Shown piece after piece: positions 35,490 through 45,960 of a DNA stretch of 64,000 nt (the first letter of the stretch is position 1; each line of letters begins with the position of its first letter). The translations under genes and the position numbers were made by a program. Origin of the DNA: Certhia americana (lineage: Eukaryota; Chordata; Aves; Passeriformes; Certhiidae); NCBI GenBank assembly GCA_018697195.1, contig JAGMWU010000130.1, positions 36,001-100,000 on the forward strand, given 5' to 3'. Below the pieces are notes generated by a model. It did no database searches, was not told the DNA's origin, and saw only the letters and a program-made list of their open reading frames with translations.

Positions 35490-36760
35490 TTTACAGCCAA
35501 GTCTTTGGAAGCTGCTGCTGCACAGGATGCAGATAGTGACCATTCATTATCCAGTTCCTGTTGGTTCCAGGAAGCAGAGGCTGGTATTGGGTCTAGTAAA
35601 AACTGAATTGGTGCTGTAAATGGCTTTAAAATATTTAGAACTCATAACAGATAGAACAGACCTTCACATTGGCTCTTAACCAGGAAATACACACTCTGTG
35701 GATAATTTATATAGTAATTACCTTCAGTTTTTACTGTGCACTTTTTAAAACCAGGTTTTGATTTCATGTAACAACTTCAGATTTTGTATATTTTCAGATA
35801 ATTTTCTGTGTTAAGAAATTTGGATCGGTGCAGTAGGTGTCTCTTTTTGAGTTCTATATTTAATGGTCAGCACATGTACATTCCATTACTTGTTAATAAC
35901 AGTTTAAAAATGAGTTTGGAGACTTTTTTTGGCCATGCAAGCTGTGCAGTTACTGTAAATGTATTACTCCTGTTCTCAGCCCTCTAGAATTAATTGGAAT
36001 TGTGGCTTGAAATGATTTTTACAAATTCACCAAGTAAGCGGGATCATTGTTAGACTGCAACGGTGGAAACCTTTCCTGCTTGTGTTTGGCACTTTGGATT
36101 TTTTTGGAGGTAAAGAGCACAAATAGCTGAATTGGGCTACTTCAATGAAATTGCTTTAAGCCATTTCTGTAACATTTTGTTTACACATGTGTATATGTAT
36201 ATATATATTGGTTGAAATAGCTGTTTAAGGCTAGAGGAAACTGTGATTGTCATTTGCCCCAAAAGAGTGAAATAATGTGTGTAGAATAGATCAGCTTACT
36301 GTGCTTTCTTACAGTACAAAAGAATATGAAATATGTAGAAGATTTAAACACTCAATTTGCAAAAGGTTGTCATGGAATTGAGTTGTGATGGATTCACTTG
36401 GCTTTTCCTGTGTTTTCAGAACTTTGTGAACTTTAGGCCTCTCCTAAGATTTTTTTTTTTTTTAATTTCTTTTCAAGTGAAGTTTAATATCACAAGTTTT
36501 CACGGCATTGATTTGTTATGGGGGGTGGGGTTTGATGGTTTTGGGTTGGGTTTTTGTTTGGTTGGTTTTTTGGTTGTGTGGTTTTATTTTTTTATTTTTT
36601 TTCAATCAGATGCTGTGCTGCTCCACTCTTTCCACACCAGTCTTCTGTTCAGAAATTTCCCTTATGGCACTTATTTGTCCCACGTGGGTTTACTCTGATA
36701 TCAGATGTGTTGAAATGTATTATCAGTATGTAATAATAAAATCAACCACATGAAACCAGC
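35490..36760 (+). other. PPP1R21: PPP1R21 3' UTR
   Basis: AT-rich sequence downstream of the stop. It contains a short TA-rich stretch near 36190 and a U/G-rich segment (about 36515-36602). It probably ends 15-25 bp after the AATAAA at 36735. A longer form could use AATAAA hexamers near 37271 or 37573. Confidence 0.65.
36735..36740 (+). terminator. PPP1R21: Polyadenylation signal of PPP1R21
   Basis: AATAAA within TAATAATAAAATC, about 1.25 kb after the stop codon. This is the best-placed signal in the inferred 3' UTR. Cleavage is expected near 36755-36765. Confidence 0.6.
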
Positions 36761-38680
36761 TTGACTTTTTCCTTCCTTCTGGCTATGCCCAGGCTGCAGG
36801 GTGTGACATTGTGGTGGGGTGTTCCAGCTGTTGCTGATGTACTTACACCATTCTAGGTGCTCTTAGTGCTTCTCTTTGTTCTGATAGTTTTCTTTTCAGA
36901 AATGCAAAGTAGAAGTGGTTGTGAAAGGGAGAGGAGATGGGAAGGGCCTGCAGGGTTTCTTACTGGTGTTGAATTAAGAATTATGTGCTGGTGCTAATGA
37001 GGGTTGGGAAGTGTTGGCTTTCTCTCCAGCCATTTTGTGGGAGCAGATAGAGCTTCAACTGTTTCCTTTAGGGTTGGGAAGCTAATTGCCTTCTTCCAGT
37101 TCTTTTGAAGCTGCCTTTTCTGCAAGCTTTCATCTTGCACTGAAGGTACTAATCCAGTTATTTTAATTCTCTGAATCAAATTACTGAACTCATACTTCTT
37201 TTACTGATACTACTTCTCACAGGTTGCTGCATTTAGAAAAAGATTTTGCCTAGGCCATTTTTTACATGTCTGAATAAAAACAGCATGTGTTTAGAATTTG
37301 CATTAAAAAAATCAAATGCGTGTTCAGAGTGTACCTCAGTATCCAAGCTGGAATTCCTGTAGAATGTATAGGCATTTATGTGCAATTCCAATGTACATCA
37401 GTTTATCAGCAATTTTTCTTTGCAGTGTTATTTGGGAATGTATTTGGGCGTCCCCCTCACCAACCAGTAACCATGCTCAAGAAGAGACAATTTTGATCAC
37501 TTTGGCTGCCTTCAGTTTTCCAAGGAACTGTTTTGAGTAAGTTCTAGACAACTGTAAACTATCAATACTCAAAAATAAAATCTGACAAAGGAAATTTAAA
37601 TCAGTGTTTTGGATACTGCTGTAGTAGTGTTGTATGGGGCCACAGGATATTACATTTAACTCAGTGACATTAGAAACTGGATCAAGTAGAAATACCAACT
37701 CCTTGTCCTTGTTATCTGTTAACCAGATGATGCTGAATCTTTCTCAATATCTCAAATGCTGTTAAATGTCTAAAGGGATACTGCACAAGGCTTTGCTATT
37801 AAAAAACATGAAGACTTTTTTCAACATTGAAGCCAAAAATTCATCCTTGAGGCAAAGTTTTCCAGAAAAATGATTCTGAACTACTTTGTTTGCAATGGTA
37901 TGTGTGGAGTATAATGTAATGTGCAAGATCTGGGCAAGGAAGTTTTACTGCTAGAATTAATCTTCAAAATTATAGAGTGTGGATGTTTGTCTTCTAGGTG
38001 GTTATTTGGGGAAACCAGTGAGAAAGTGTTGTAAAGTGTAAAAACCTTTAGCACAATACAGTGTAAAACCATGGTTAGAGAAAAGCCCAAATGTCTGTTA
38101 TCTTTTTTAATGACAGTTCACTATGACACACAAGTTTTTAAAGCATTTTTTGAGTGCTTAATTCATTTCTCCATAATGTTGGGTGCCTCATGAATAATCA
38201 CTCACTCTCAGGCTTAAGTGGCTAATTCAGAAAACAGCACTATTTTAACGGTTCTAATTGGATTTTCAAAAAATCTTTTTGAACTTTGTTTTAAAGCTAT
38301 ACTAACACTTTCAAGGCTTTCAAAATCTTCAGCTGTCCTAGATTTCTGGAAGCACATCCCCAGTAACCATCCTGTGTGTTCAATATAAATATCTGCTGTA
38401 ATCAAGCATTAATTTAACTTCCAGATTGCCCTCTTAAGAACCACTGTCTCATCAGTTTGAAACTGCCCAAGAAGCACCAAAGCCATTGTCTATTTTAAAA
38501 GGCCTTAAGCTCCTGGAGGTCAGAGGTTTCCCTGCCTGAAAGCTTAGCTTCTAAAACAGGAATCTTAGGCTGTCGTCATAAGCTGTGCAAGGGTGCATCT
38601 CCTTGCTGTTTGAACAATGATTAAATTGCTCCATCTATGATTTAAACAGCAATCAGCTAAAGTGTTGGTTTAAAGCTGGT
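36761..38680. other. Intergenic, no gene seen
   Basis: AT-rich DNA between PPP1R21 and the solo LTR. Short ORFs only. AATAAA hexamers near 37271 and 37573 could serve longer PPP1R21 transcripts. Confidence 0.5.
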
Positions 38681-38686
38681 GGTGTT
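38681..38686. repeat. Target-site duplication, left copy (GGTGTT)
   Basis: GGTGTT directly before the LTR; identical to 39052-39057. Alignment is slightly ambiguous because TGTC follows both copies. Confidence 0.7.
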
Positions 38687-39051
38687 TGTCGCTGTTATTT
38701 ATGAGCAGAAACACACAGACTCCAAATAAGTTCATCAGAAGGCTGAAAAGAGGAATCTTTATTAACAAAATGGAGCACCTTATATAAGATACTTCACTAA
38801 GTAAAAAGTGATTGGAGAATGGGAGCACTGCCTTCCCTATTACCATTGGCTAAGTAAAAGAAACAGTACATTCTATGTTATGGAAAACAAGGATGAAAAA
38901 ACACCACCTGTTGTTTTGAGAAAGGATATTGTTTAGAGAATATGTTTACACAATTTCTCTTGGGAAAGTGAGAAGCTTTCCCTAGGAAAGAAAGAATCCT
39001 GATAGGCCTTCAGCTATGACGTTTCAGAGACACAAAATTGTCAGCCCCACA
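38687..39051 (-). mobile_element. Solo LTR of an avian endogenous retrovirus
   Basis: A 365-bp unit that starts TGTCGC and ends CCCACA, so it has the TG...CA ends of an LTR, and it is bounded by the 6-bp direct repeat GGTGTT. On the - strand the order is that of an LTR: a CCAAT box (complement of 38845-38849), a TATA-type TATATAAG (about 38780-38787) and an AATAAA (complement of 38758-38763). No internal viral sequence or second LTR is next to it, so it is a solo LTR left by recombination. The family was not identified. A 6-bp duplication is seen with alpharetrovirus- and ERVK-type integration. Confidence 0.78.
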
Positions 39052-39057
39052 GGTGTT
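39052..39057. repeat. Target-site duplication, right copy (GGTGTT)
   Basis: Direct repeat of 38681-38686, immediately after the CA end of the LTR. Confidence 0.7.
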
Positions 39058-42000
39058 TGTCATGTCTTTTGTTAATCCCTTCAGCTTCATTCTGAACCAG
39101 TTCAACACTTCATGGCATGATGGTGCCATGATCTTGATGGGTGTAAAATATCCAGGCTGGGACAGTTTGTTTTCCTACCTTTGGCTGTTGATATGGTTAT
39201 TTTCCCTTTTCCCCAAGTCAACTTCATTCCTAATTTGTATTTATAACCCTGTTGCTCCACCTGCCCCACCTTCCCTCTCTGGCAGATGAAGTTTTGGTGT
39301 GAAGGTCTTTGGGCCCAGCATGTTTCCTGGATGCTGACTTCACTGTTGAACAGTGCTTCCCACTGCTCCAAAAACCGGATTTGCTCTGACTTGCAAGGTC
39401 TCAACTGCAAACAGGAAAGGAAATAAACTTTGTATCCACATAGTGCCTATCAGGAGAAGGGAGAAGTTATTTACTGGCTTGGCTGAGCAGTGTCAAGGCT
39501 GTGGGGTTTTTTTTAATAGTGTAAATCCAATGATATATTAAAATTTGGAAAACCATCTGGCCCTGTATATTGGACAAACCTGTTGTTTAATACAGTCTGT
39601 ATGTAAGGTAATTTGAGAGCACTATCTTAGCAACAGCAGGGTCATAATAAAAACAAAGCTTATGCAGTAAAAATTGTAATTGCTGCCAGAGGTCTGATTA
39701 CTTCCTCCCACGAAGGCTGGAAGCCTCTCTAAGAATGCTTGTTCTGTCCTACTCTGCGTTTTCTGCCTCTGTCACTACCTGCAGTATTGCTCAGCTGTGA
39801 ATTCAAACCACGTTTGTTTAGAAGAGGCCATTTTTGCCCAAATTCCTGAATAATTCTTTTAATCACAAAATTCAAAACGTTCTTTAAGCGCAGTTGTGGC
39901 TGCAGCCCTGCCAGCTTGGTTACAGAGGGGGACAGAGGAGAGCTTTGGGGGACATTTGTAAAGCAGAGCCTGAGCGGGGCTGTGAACTGCAGCACATGGA
40001 AACTTGCCTGGGGCAGCGCTCCTTGTCTGCCTCTGCTGTGCGTGTAGGCAGCTTTGGACACTCAGTGCTCATTCAGAGTCACCCAGCTCCTTACAGAGGC
40101 AAATACTCGAATTGCTGCAATGCTGAGCTGCAAAAACAAGTGTGTGATTCTCCTTGGGCTTTATTTGCAGGGCAAGACACCTCCCTAACAACCCTGAAAG
40201 AATTCTGGTTATAAACTTCCTACATGGAAATTGCAGAGATAGCAGTGAAAAGAAAAATTTATCTGTTTTAGCATTGATTTACCCTGTGAGTCCAAAACTT
40301 TCTAAGCTGATGAGGTCCTAATTAATGAGGAAGCTTTTGAACCCCAGGCCCAGTGTCAAAACTGTAGTTACGGTCTCCCATAAGCAACATGGCTTTGTCC
40401 TGAGAAGAGTTAAGCTTTGTGGGTTTAAGAATCCAGGTAACTTCCAGTTATTTTAGGCACTAGGGATTCTTTCATGAATTAGCCTGGCATCTAGTCAATG
40501 GTGGCATGTAGCTTCCTGCAGGTTCTGTCTGTGTAAAGTCCTTTGCTTCTGCAATGGGTGTGAGAAGTCCTTACATCTCCACACATTCCCCTTTCTGCCC
40601 CAGAGAGAGCCTTCATCCTTGCCTGCTCCCCCTTAAAGCCTTTTCTCTTGGATTTAAAAGTCTTCAGTTTGTGCTTAAATAGTGACTGCAGAACGCTGTA
40701 TCCAAGAGAGATTGTTGTAATGAAGTTACGAGTTTGAAAAAGTCTGAACAGAGAATTTCAGTGCAGTTTCATTAACTGCAGCCTTTGGCATAGGGAACGG
40801 CTGTAACCCTGGAACTGGTGCTGCACCTTCTGTGTGCATTAGTGACTTCAAATTGTCTGTAACACGTGCAGGGTTGGACACAAAACATGAACCTGGAGAG
40901 GGGACAAGCTACTTAAACAGAAGTTTCTTTTGAAGTCTGGAAAGTCAGGTTTATTTTTAGTCCAAACAAGCAGGCAAGAACAAGTTTCTCTTACAGTAGT
41001 GACCTAGCCCATGAGGTCAGGAACATTTGAAGCCAACAAGGACTCAGTTTCTCACAGAAAGGACATTAGGATGATAAATGTCTATAACAAATTTATACAT
41101 AATAAATACACATCATTTAAATAGTGAATATCAGTTTTTAATAGCAATTGTAATAAGTGAAAGATGGATTCATTAAATGGGAAGAGAAGAAGAATTTGAC
41201 TTTTCAAAATAAAATACAGAGGTAGTTCTTAGGAACTTTTGCAGAATATTTTTTTTTCAAAAATAGGAGCAAAGCAGTAGAGCAAAGAGTTAAAGTAAGT
41301 CTAGAAACAAGTGTTTTCTGTCTCTACTTACAAGTATTTGGTTTTATCTAGCTGGATATGAACTGAGAGGTTTCACTTTTGACAAAATAGTCATAGTACA
41401 CATTTTATAAAAAGGGCAATATACTGCAAATCATGTTAAGATCAATTTAAATATAGTCAGCAATGTAAACTGAATTTGTTGTTGTAAAATGCTGAATGAG
41501 TTTTGTAACTGCCTCTAGCAACATGTAATACTGTATCTTTATGTGAAATGCTCTTCAAATTGTATTTACAGTAGAAATAACTTTTAATAGTTCTAATTTG
41601 CTCTGCATATACTATTCATCAAAGTCAAATTATTTTAAGGAAATTTAAATCTCCGTGCCAGGGGTCTTTTTTCTCTGATGCTTGAGTTTATATTGCACTG
41701 GATTATTTTGGAAGATAAAGTGATAGCAGAATTTACTGGAGAAGAATTGTCTTGAAAATACATACACTTGTCTCAGCAAAGGAAAATCTATTTTTAGATC
41801 TATTTTTAGGTATGGATGCTTTGATAAGGGGATATGAGAAATGAATACCTTTCCCACCTGAAAACCATTAGGAAGAGCTAATGTGGGAGCTAAACAGGAA
41901 AAAAAGGTTTCATTGAATGTTGTGCAGAAGTACACGAGAGTTTGAAGAACTCATTTTGAAGTGTGTAGAAAAATACTAGAAATTATTTCAAACTTTCTGG

Positions 42001-42530
42001 CATTTTGGCAAAGCAGGAGGTTTTGATCCACTGATTCCTTCTGCTAAGGGGCTGAGTGTGCCCTGGGAGAAGGCAGAAGACTGCCTTGTTTATGGAAGAT
42101 ACAATTTTTATGGAGATACAATTTTGACACCAGGCCTGGGTTTCAAGGGCAGAAGACTTACAGGGATGGAATTCCCGAGGGAAGAGGTTGGGATGAGGTT
42201 TTGGCACTTCCAGGGCTGAGGTGCTGTGATGAGGGGGGCAGGTGGAGCTGCCTAACCCTGTGCTCTGAGCCTGGAGGCCTCAGTCTGGCAGTGCTCGAGA
42301 AAGGCCCTCAAAGAGAGAAGAATATAAAGATTCACTGGCTTGCAAGTTACTGGTTAAATTATGGTGACAGCATTCCGTGCTGAATTTGGCACTGGATTTT
42401 TAAAAAATTAAGATAATGGTCATAGAACTTTTTAAACCTGATGTTTAAGGCTGATGTTCATGCTAGTGCAATTTGTGTAATGGTGTTAAGGTTACAGAAG
42501 AATTTATTTGTAGGGAAAACTGTACTGAAC
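39058..42530. other. Intergenic, no gene seen
   Basis: Mixed AT-rich DNA with short ORFs and no recognised domain, RNA gene or repeat family. Short imperfect internal repeats occur near 41795 and 42105. Confidence 0.5.
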
Positions 42531-42726
42531 TCTCCTTAATGCTTGTAGTCCTGTAAGGCCTTAAAACAGGGAGAAGGGGAGTATCCCACAGCTGAGGTGT
42601 GAGAGCTGTTTTGTCAGAAGTTGTTCCTGACAGCTGTCAGACAGTTTTTTCATGTTTACAAGACTTCTACAAATTCTGCTCTATTGCAAATGCAGACAGA
42701 GCCTGATTAGTACTTGCCATGTGTAA
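42531..42726 (+). repeat. Duplicated block, copy A
   Basis: About 145 bp (42531-42677) match 45383-45523 at roughly 90% by eye in direct orientation. A further matching TTGCCATGTGT follows in both (near 42715 and 45553). Copy A has a 2-bp and a 4-bp insertion relative to copy B. It contains the palindrome TGACAGCTGTCA (42628-42639). It could be a local duplication or two members of an uncatalogued repeat. Confidence 0.8.
42628..42639. promoter_or_regulatory. TALE-homeodomain-type palindrome TGACAGCTGTCA (copy A)
   Basis: Perfect palindrome matching the known composite motif of TGIF/PKNOX/MEIS homeodomain proteins (two TGACAG half-sites). Preserved in both copies of the duplicated block. Binding is inference. 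Confidence 0.45.
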
Positions 42727-43079
42727 AACAGAGGTAGGATTGCTTCATTTTCACAGAAAACGTAAGAAAACTTTAGAGAGGAGCTAAATGGGACAAAAGA
42801 AACCAGTTTGCAGAAGGAAATTCTTCTTTATTAAAATACAAGGGAGATTTCAGCCACTGGAATGCAGTGGAGCTGACATGGATGTATAATGTTCGACGAA
42901 GAATTTTGGATGGATTACACATGAAACTCGAGCTCGCTGCTCTGGGTGAGCTGTCAGCCTGCCAGACGGGCAGTTTGGGTGTGTGCAGTCCCTGGCAGCT
43001 CTGCTCCATGTCCCTGGGAATGCTCTGCAGGGTTTTATAGGTGCTTTCCCCTTCTTCATTCTATCCCTGCGTTCCGGCC

Positions 43080-43560
43080 TTTCGGGAGCAGTCTTTCTGC
43101 ATGGCACCGTGTCACCTCTAGTAGGTGCGTGCGGAGAGGAAAGCATACGGAGGACTTTCTATCGCTTCAGGTGGCACAGCCGGACAATCCCGGTGGATAC
43201 TCCGACGTTTTCCGAGCCTCGTGCCGCATGTCCTCGGGGGATCTCCCGTCCCCGGAGGAGCTTTGCCCGCTCTGGCTCCGCGGGGGATGCCCTGTCTTTC
43301 CCGCCGTGCCGGGGGATGCTCCCGCGGGATGTGCCGGGCGGAGCCTGTCCTGGCCGCCGCCCCCGGCCCGGCCGCGGCCGCTGCTCCGCTCCCGGCGGCG
43401 GGAGGGCCCTGGAGCGGGACCGGAGCGGGTAAGGAGCGGGTAAAGGAGCGGGTACGGAGCGGCTCTGCCCCGGGGGAGCCGGGCCGGAGGAGCGGGGCAC
43501 GGGGGGGACTCCGTCCGCAGTGGAATTTTCCCGGTAGTTGAGGCGCAGCCCCTAAGTTCT
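43080..43560 (+). promoter_or_regulatory. STON1: CpG island, probable STON1 promoter and non-coding exon 1
   Basis: Dense CpG and GC content in otherwise AT-rich DNA, about 11 kb upstream of the STON1 coding exon. That exon begins with a splice acceptor, so a non-coding first exon must exist upstream, and this is the only CpG island between the two genes. Consensus-like donors GCGG|GTAAGG (43429) and GCGG|GTAAAG (43440) lie at its downstream side. The orientation and exact exon are inferred. Confidence 0.6.
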
Positions 43561-43672
43561 GGCTTGAAACGGGCCGGTGGATGGGGCTCTTTTGTTTTGG
43601 TGTAAGAGCGTGATGCGTTTAACAAAAATGCTTGGCTCCTTTTTCTTTTCTTTTTTTTTTTTTTTTTGTAAA

Positions 43673-43784
43673 TCCCTTCCCTTCCCTTCCCTTCCCTTCC
43701 CTTCCCTTCCCTTCCCTTCNNNNNNNNNNCTTCCCTTCCCTTCCCTTCCCTTCCCTTCCCTTCCCTTCCCTTCCCTCCTTTTCC
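43673..43784. repeat. (TTCCC)n pentanucleotide repeat with 10-N gap
   Basis: Nearly perfect TTCCC units on both sides of ten N (43720-43729), preceded by a poly-T run and followed by degenerate CCTTT sequence. All pyrimidine on + and all purine on -. The assembler failed inside it, so the true length is unknown. Long open frames across it are repeat translation. Confidence 0.95.
43720..43729. other. Assembly gap (10 N)
   Basis: Ten unresolved bases inside the TTCCC array; probably a placeholder and not a measured length. Confidence 0.98.
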
Positions 43785-45382
43785 TTTCCCTTCCTTTCCC
43801 TTTTTTCCTCTTTCCCCCTCCTCCTTTCCTCTTCTTTTCACGTAGAAGTGGGGAAAAGGGGATGGTTTTGCCCAGGGCTACCCGGGGCTTTGAATCACGG
43901 CGGAAATCGGGAGGGTTTGGGTGCCGGGCATCCTACGGGATCACGTTCCCATGACTTTTGCCTTGTTGGGGAGGAGACTGGGGCAAGCCAGGAGTGTTTT
44001 TATTTAATGCTCGAAGTGAATTGAATTCCTGGAGCCTCTCTCATGTTTTCTAGTGGTTCGGCCGATGATGTTAAAGTACGCACGTAGGCTCACGGTGTTT
44101 GAAAGCGTTGCTGCAAAAATCTCTCCCATAAATCCAGCCGGGGCGCAAAGCTTTGGGAAAACACACGGAGCGGATGCAGAGGATGTGCTGCACAGGACTG
44201 GGATGTTTGAACTGCACTGCCCGTATGTCCCCCGAGTGCAGACCCCGGCAGTTTCAAGGATAGTGTAAATGAGAAAAAGAAATGTAGAAAATATGCCCTT
44301 TCTGCCTTTAGGTAAGGGGGGCTTTCCAGGAAAACTTTTTTTAAAGGTGTAACTGTTCTGATAATTGCGGCAAACAAGTGTGCTGAGAAAACTGCTGACT
44401 AAGCTGTTTTCCGGACCCAGGCGAAAGTTACACAATTCTATGCTTCCCCAGTGTTTTTTCTGTGAGGTGGAGAAACCCTGACTGATTTCTTTGCAAACAG
44501 GGCTTAGCTTTTTTGGGGGAGAGTGGTAATGACTGACTGGGGAGGAGGGAACAGAAGTTTTGGAGCCTGAGACTTTTAAAGATGAACTGTTCATTTTGGT
44601 GTTAACTCTCTTTGCCCTGTCTGGGGACTGAGAGTCTTTTGTAGCTGTGAAAGAAGAAAAAGCAGTAGCTGAGGACAACATTTTGTGTTCCCTGATTTGT
44701 GCAGGGGGAGAAAATGCTATGAGGAAAGATTAGCTGCTTTCTTGCCTCTGTTAGTGAGTGGAGAACTGAGCACTGTGCTCTGTAACCAGTTGTGGCTGAG
44801 TTTAGGAGTGGTTTGTACAGCAGAGATCGTGGCCAGAGATTGCATATACCTGATGTTGGAGTTGTAAATCACACCCCTGGGAAAACCTGCCCCAAGGCAT
44901 GTACGAGGTCCTTGCTTCATTCTCTGTTCTGATTGTTTTCCTTCTCCCTCATGAATATGTAGTAAGTGTTATTTTCTGTCACTTCAGTATTTGGGTTTGC
45001 AAACTTAATGGCCCAGCTTGTTGATGATCAAGAGCAAGATTTTTAGGCTTTTAAGTTTTTAGGTTTTTAAGTTAGTCTGTGTGTGGGCATTAACAGAGAT
45101 GCACTATCCTGGGCAGTGTTTGACATTGTGTTTGGGTAAACAAGATCCCTCTAGTCCACCACTCCTTTTCCTCTGTTTTTGATTGGTATAAATTTAAGCT
45201 GACATCTTCTGCTTCAGAAAAGCAGGCTGCCCACGTGTCTGTCTTAAAAGGCTTTTGGAGAGGAACCCAAATGAGGCTTTTTTTGGTGTCTGTGTTACGA
45301 ATTACGCTTTCTGACATGACTGTCATCAGTTGCTATTAAAAGTACTTGTATCCAAATAAACAAGGATTTAATTGGCACATCT
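43785..45382. other. CpG-island shore and probable STON1 intron 1, no gene seen
   Basis: Contains scattered CpGs to about 44200 and then ordinary sequence. A 225-codon open frame on the - strand (44004-44681) has no recognised domain, and I do not call it a gene. Confidence 0.45.
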
Positions 45383-45563
45383 TCTCCTTAGTGCTCCTAT
45401 TCCTGTAAGGCCTTAAAGCAGGGAGAAGGGGAGTATCCCACAGCTGAGGTGAGAGCTGTTCTGTCAGAAGTTGTTCCTGACAGCTGTCAGACAGTTCATG
45501 TTTACAAGACCTCTACAAATCTTATGCCATGGATTATACTCCAGGATGGTATTGCCATGTGTT
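45383..45563 (+). repeat. Duplicated block, copy B
   Basis: Direct repeat of 42531-42726, offset by about 2.85 kb and on the other side of the CpG island. Contains the same palindrome TGACAGCTGTCA (45478-45489). Confidence 0.8.
45478..45489. promoter_or_regulatory. TALE-homeodomain-type palindrome TGACAGCTGTCA (copy B)
   Basis: Second, identical copy of the palindrome at 42628-42639. The sequence around it differs at several sites but the palindrome does not. Confidence 0.45.
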
Positions 45564-45937
45564 TGTTGGACACTAAAGCATGAGGCAGTTTTGAGGGCAA
45601 ATATAAAAACTGACTCAGAACTAAAGCTAAATTTAAAAAAAGAAAGGCACAATTGTGCTGTTCAGTGATTTTCCTAAATACAGTATTTCTGTTAGCTTCC
45701 CTACCTTTTACTACTCAGTCTGAGATTAGTGGCAAGAATTTTGAAGTGTTCTTCTGTGCTGTGTATTCTTTGTGGCATTTTATCCCTCCCTTCCCTTGGA
45801 CACTGCAAACACTAGCAGAGGACCCAGTTTAAACTTCTTTCTGACCACAGCCAGCTTAATATTTTGATATGTGATCTGTGTGCCAAAATACTCAGGCTTT
45901 TTTATTTTTTTTTTAATCCGGAGAGCAGCTTAGTCCT

Positions 45938-45960
45938 AAAAAAAAAAAAAAAAAAAAAAA
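45938..45960. repeat. Poly-A tract
   Basis: Run of 23 A following a T-rich stretch. Confidence 0.9.

Noticed and set aside
43159..44024. Long frames with repeated GKEGKGREG or FPSLPFPSLP
   Set aside because: Products of the TTCCC repeat and the CpG island, interrupted by N; repeat translation, not genes.
44004..44681. 225-residue - strand open frame, the longest outside the two genes
   Set aside because: No recognised domain, no codon-level or splice support, low-information Ser/Lys-rich composition; the length is possible by chance in 64 kb. RNA evidence would be needed to reconsider.
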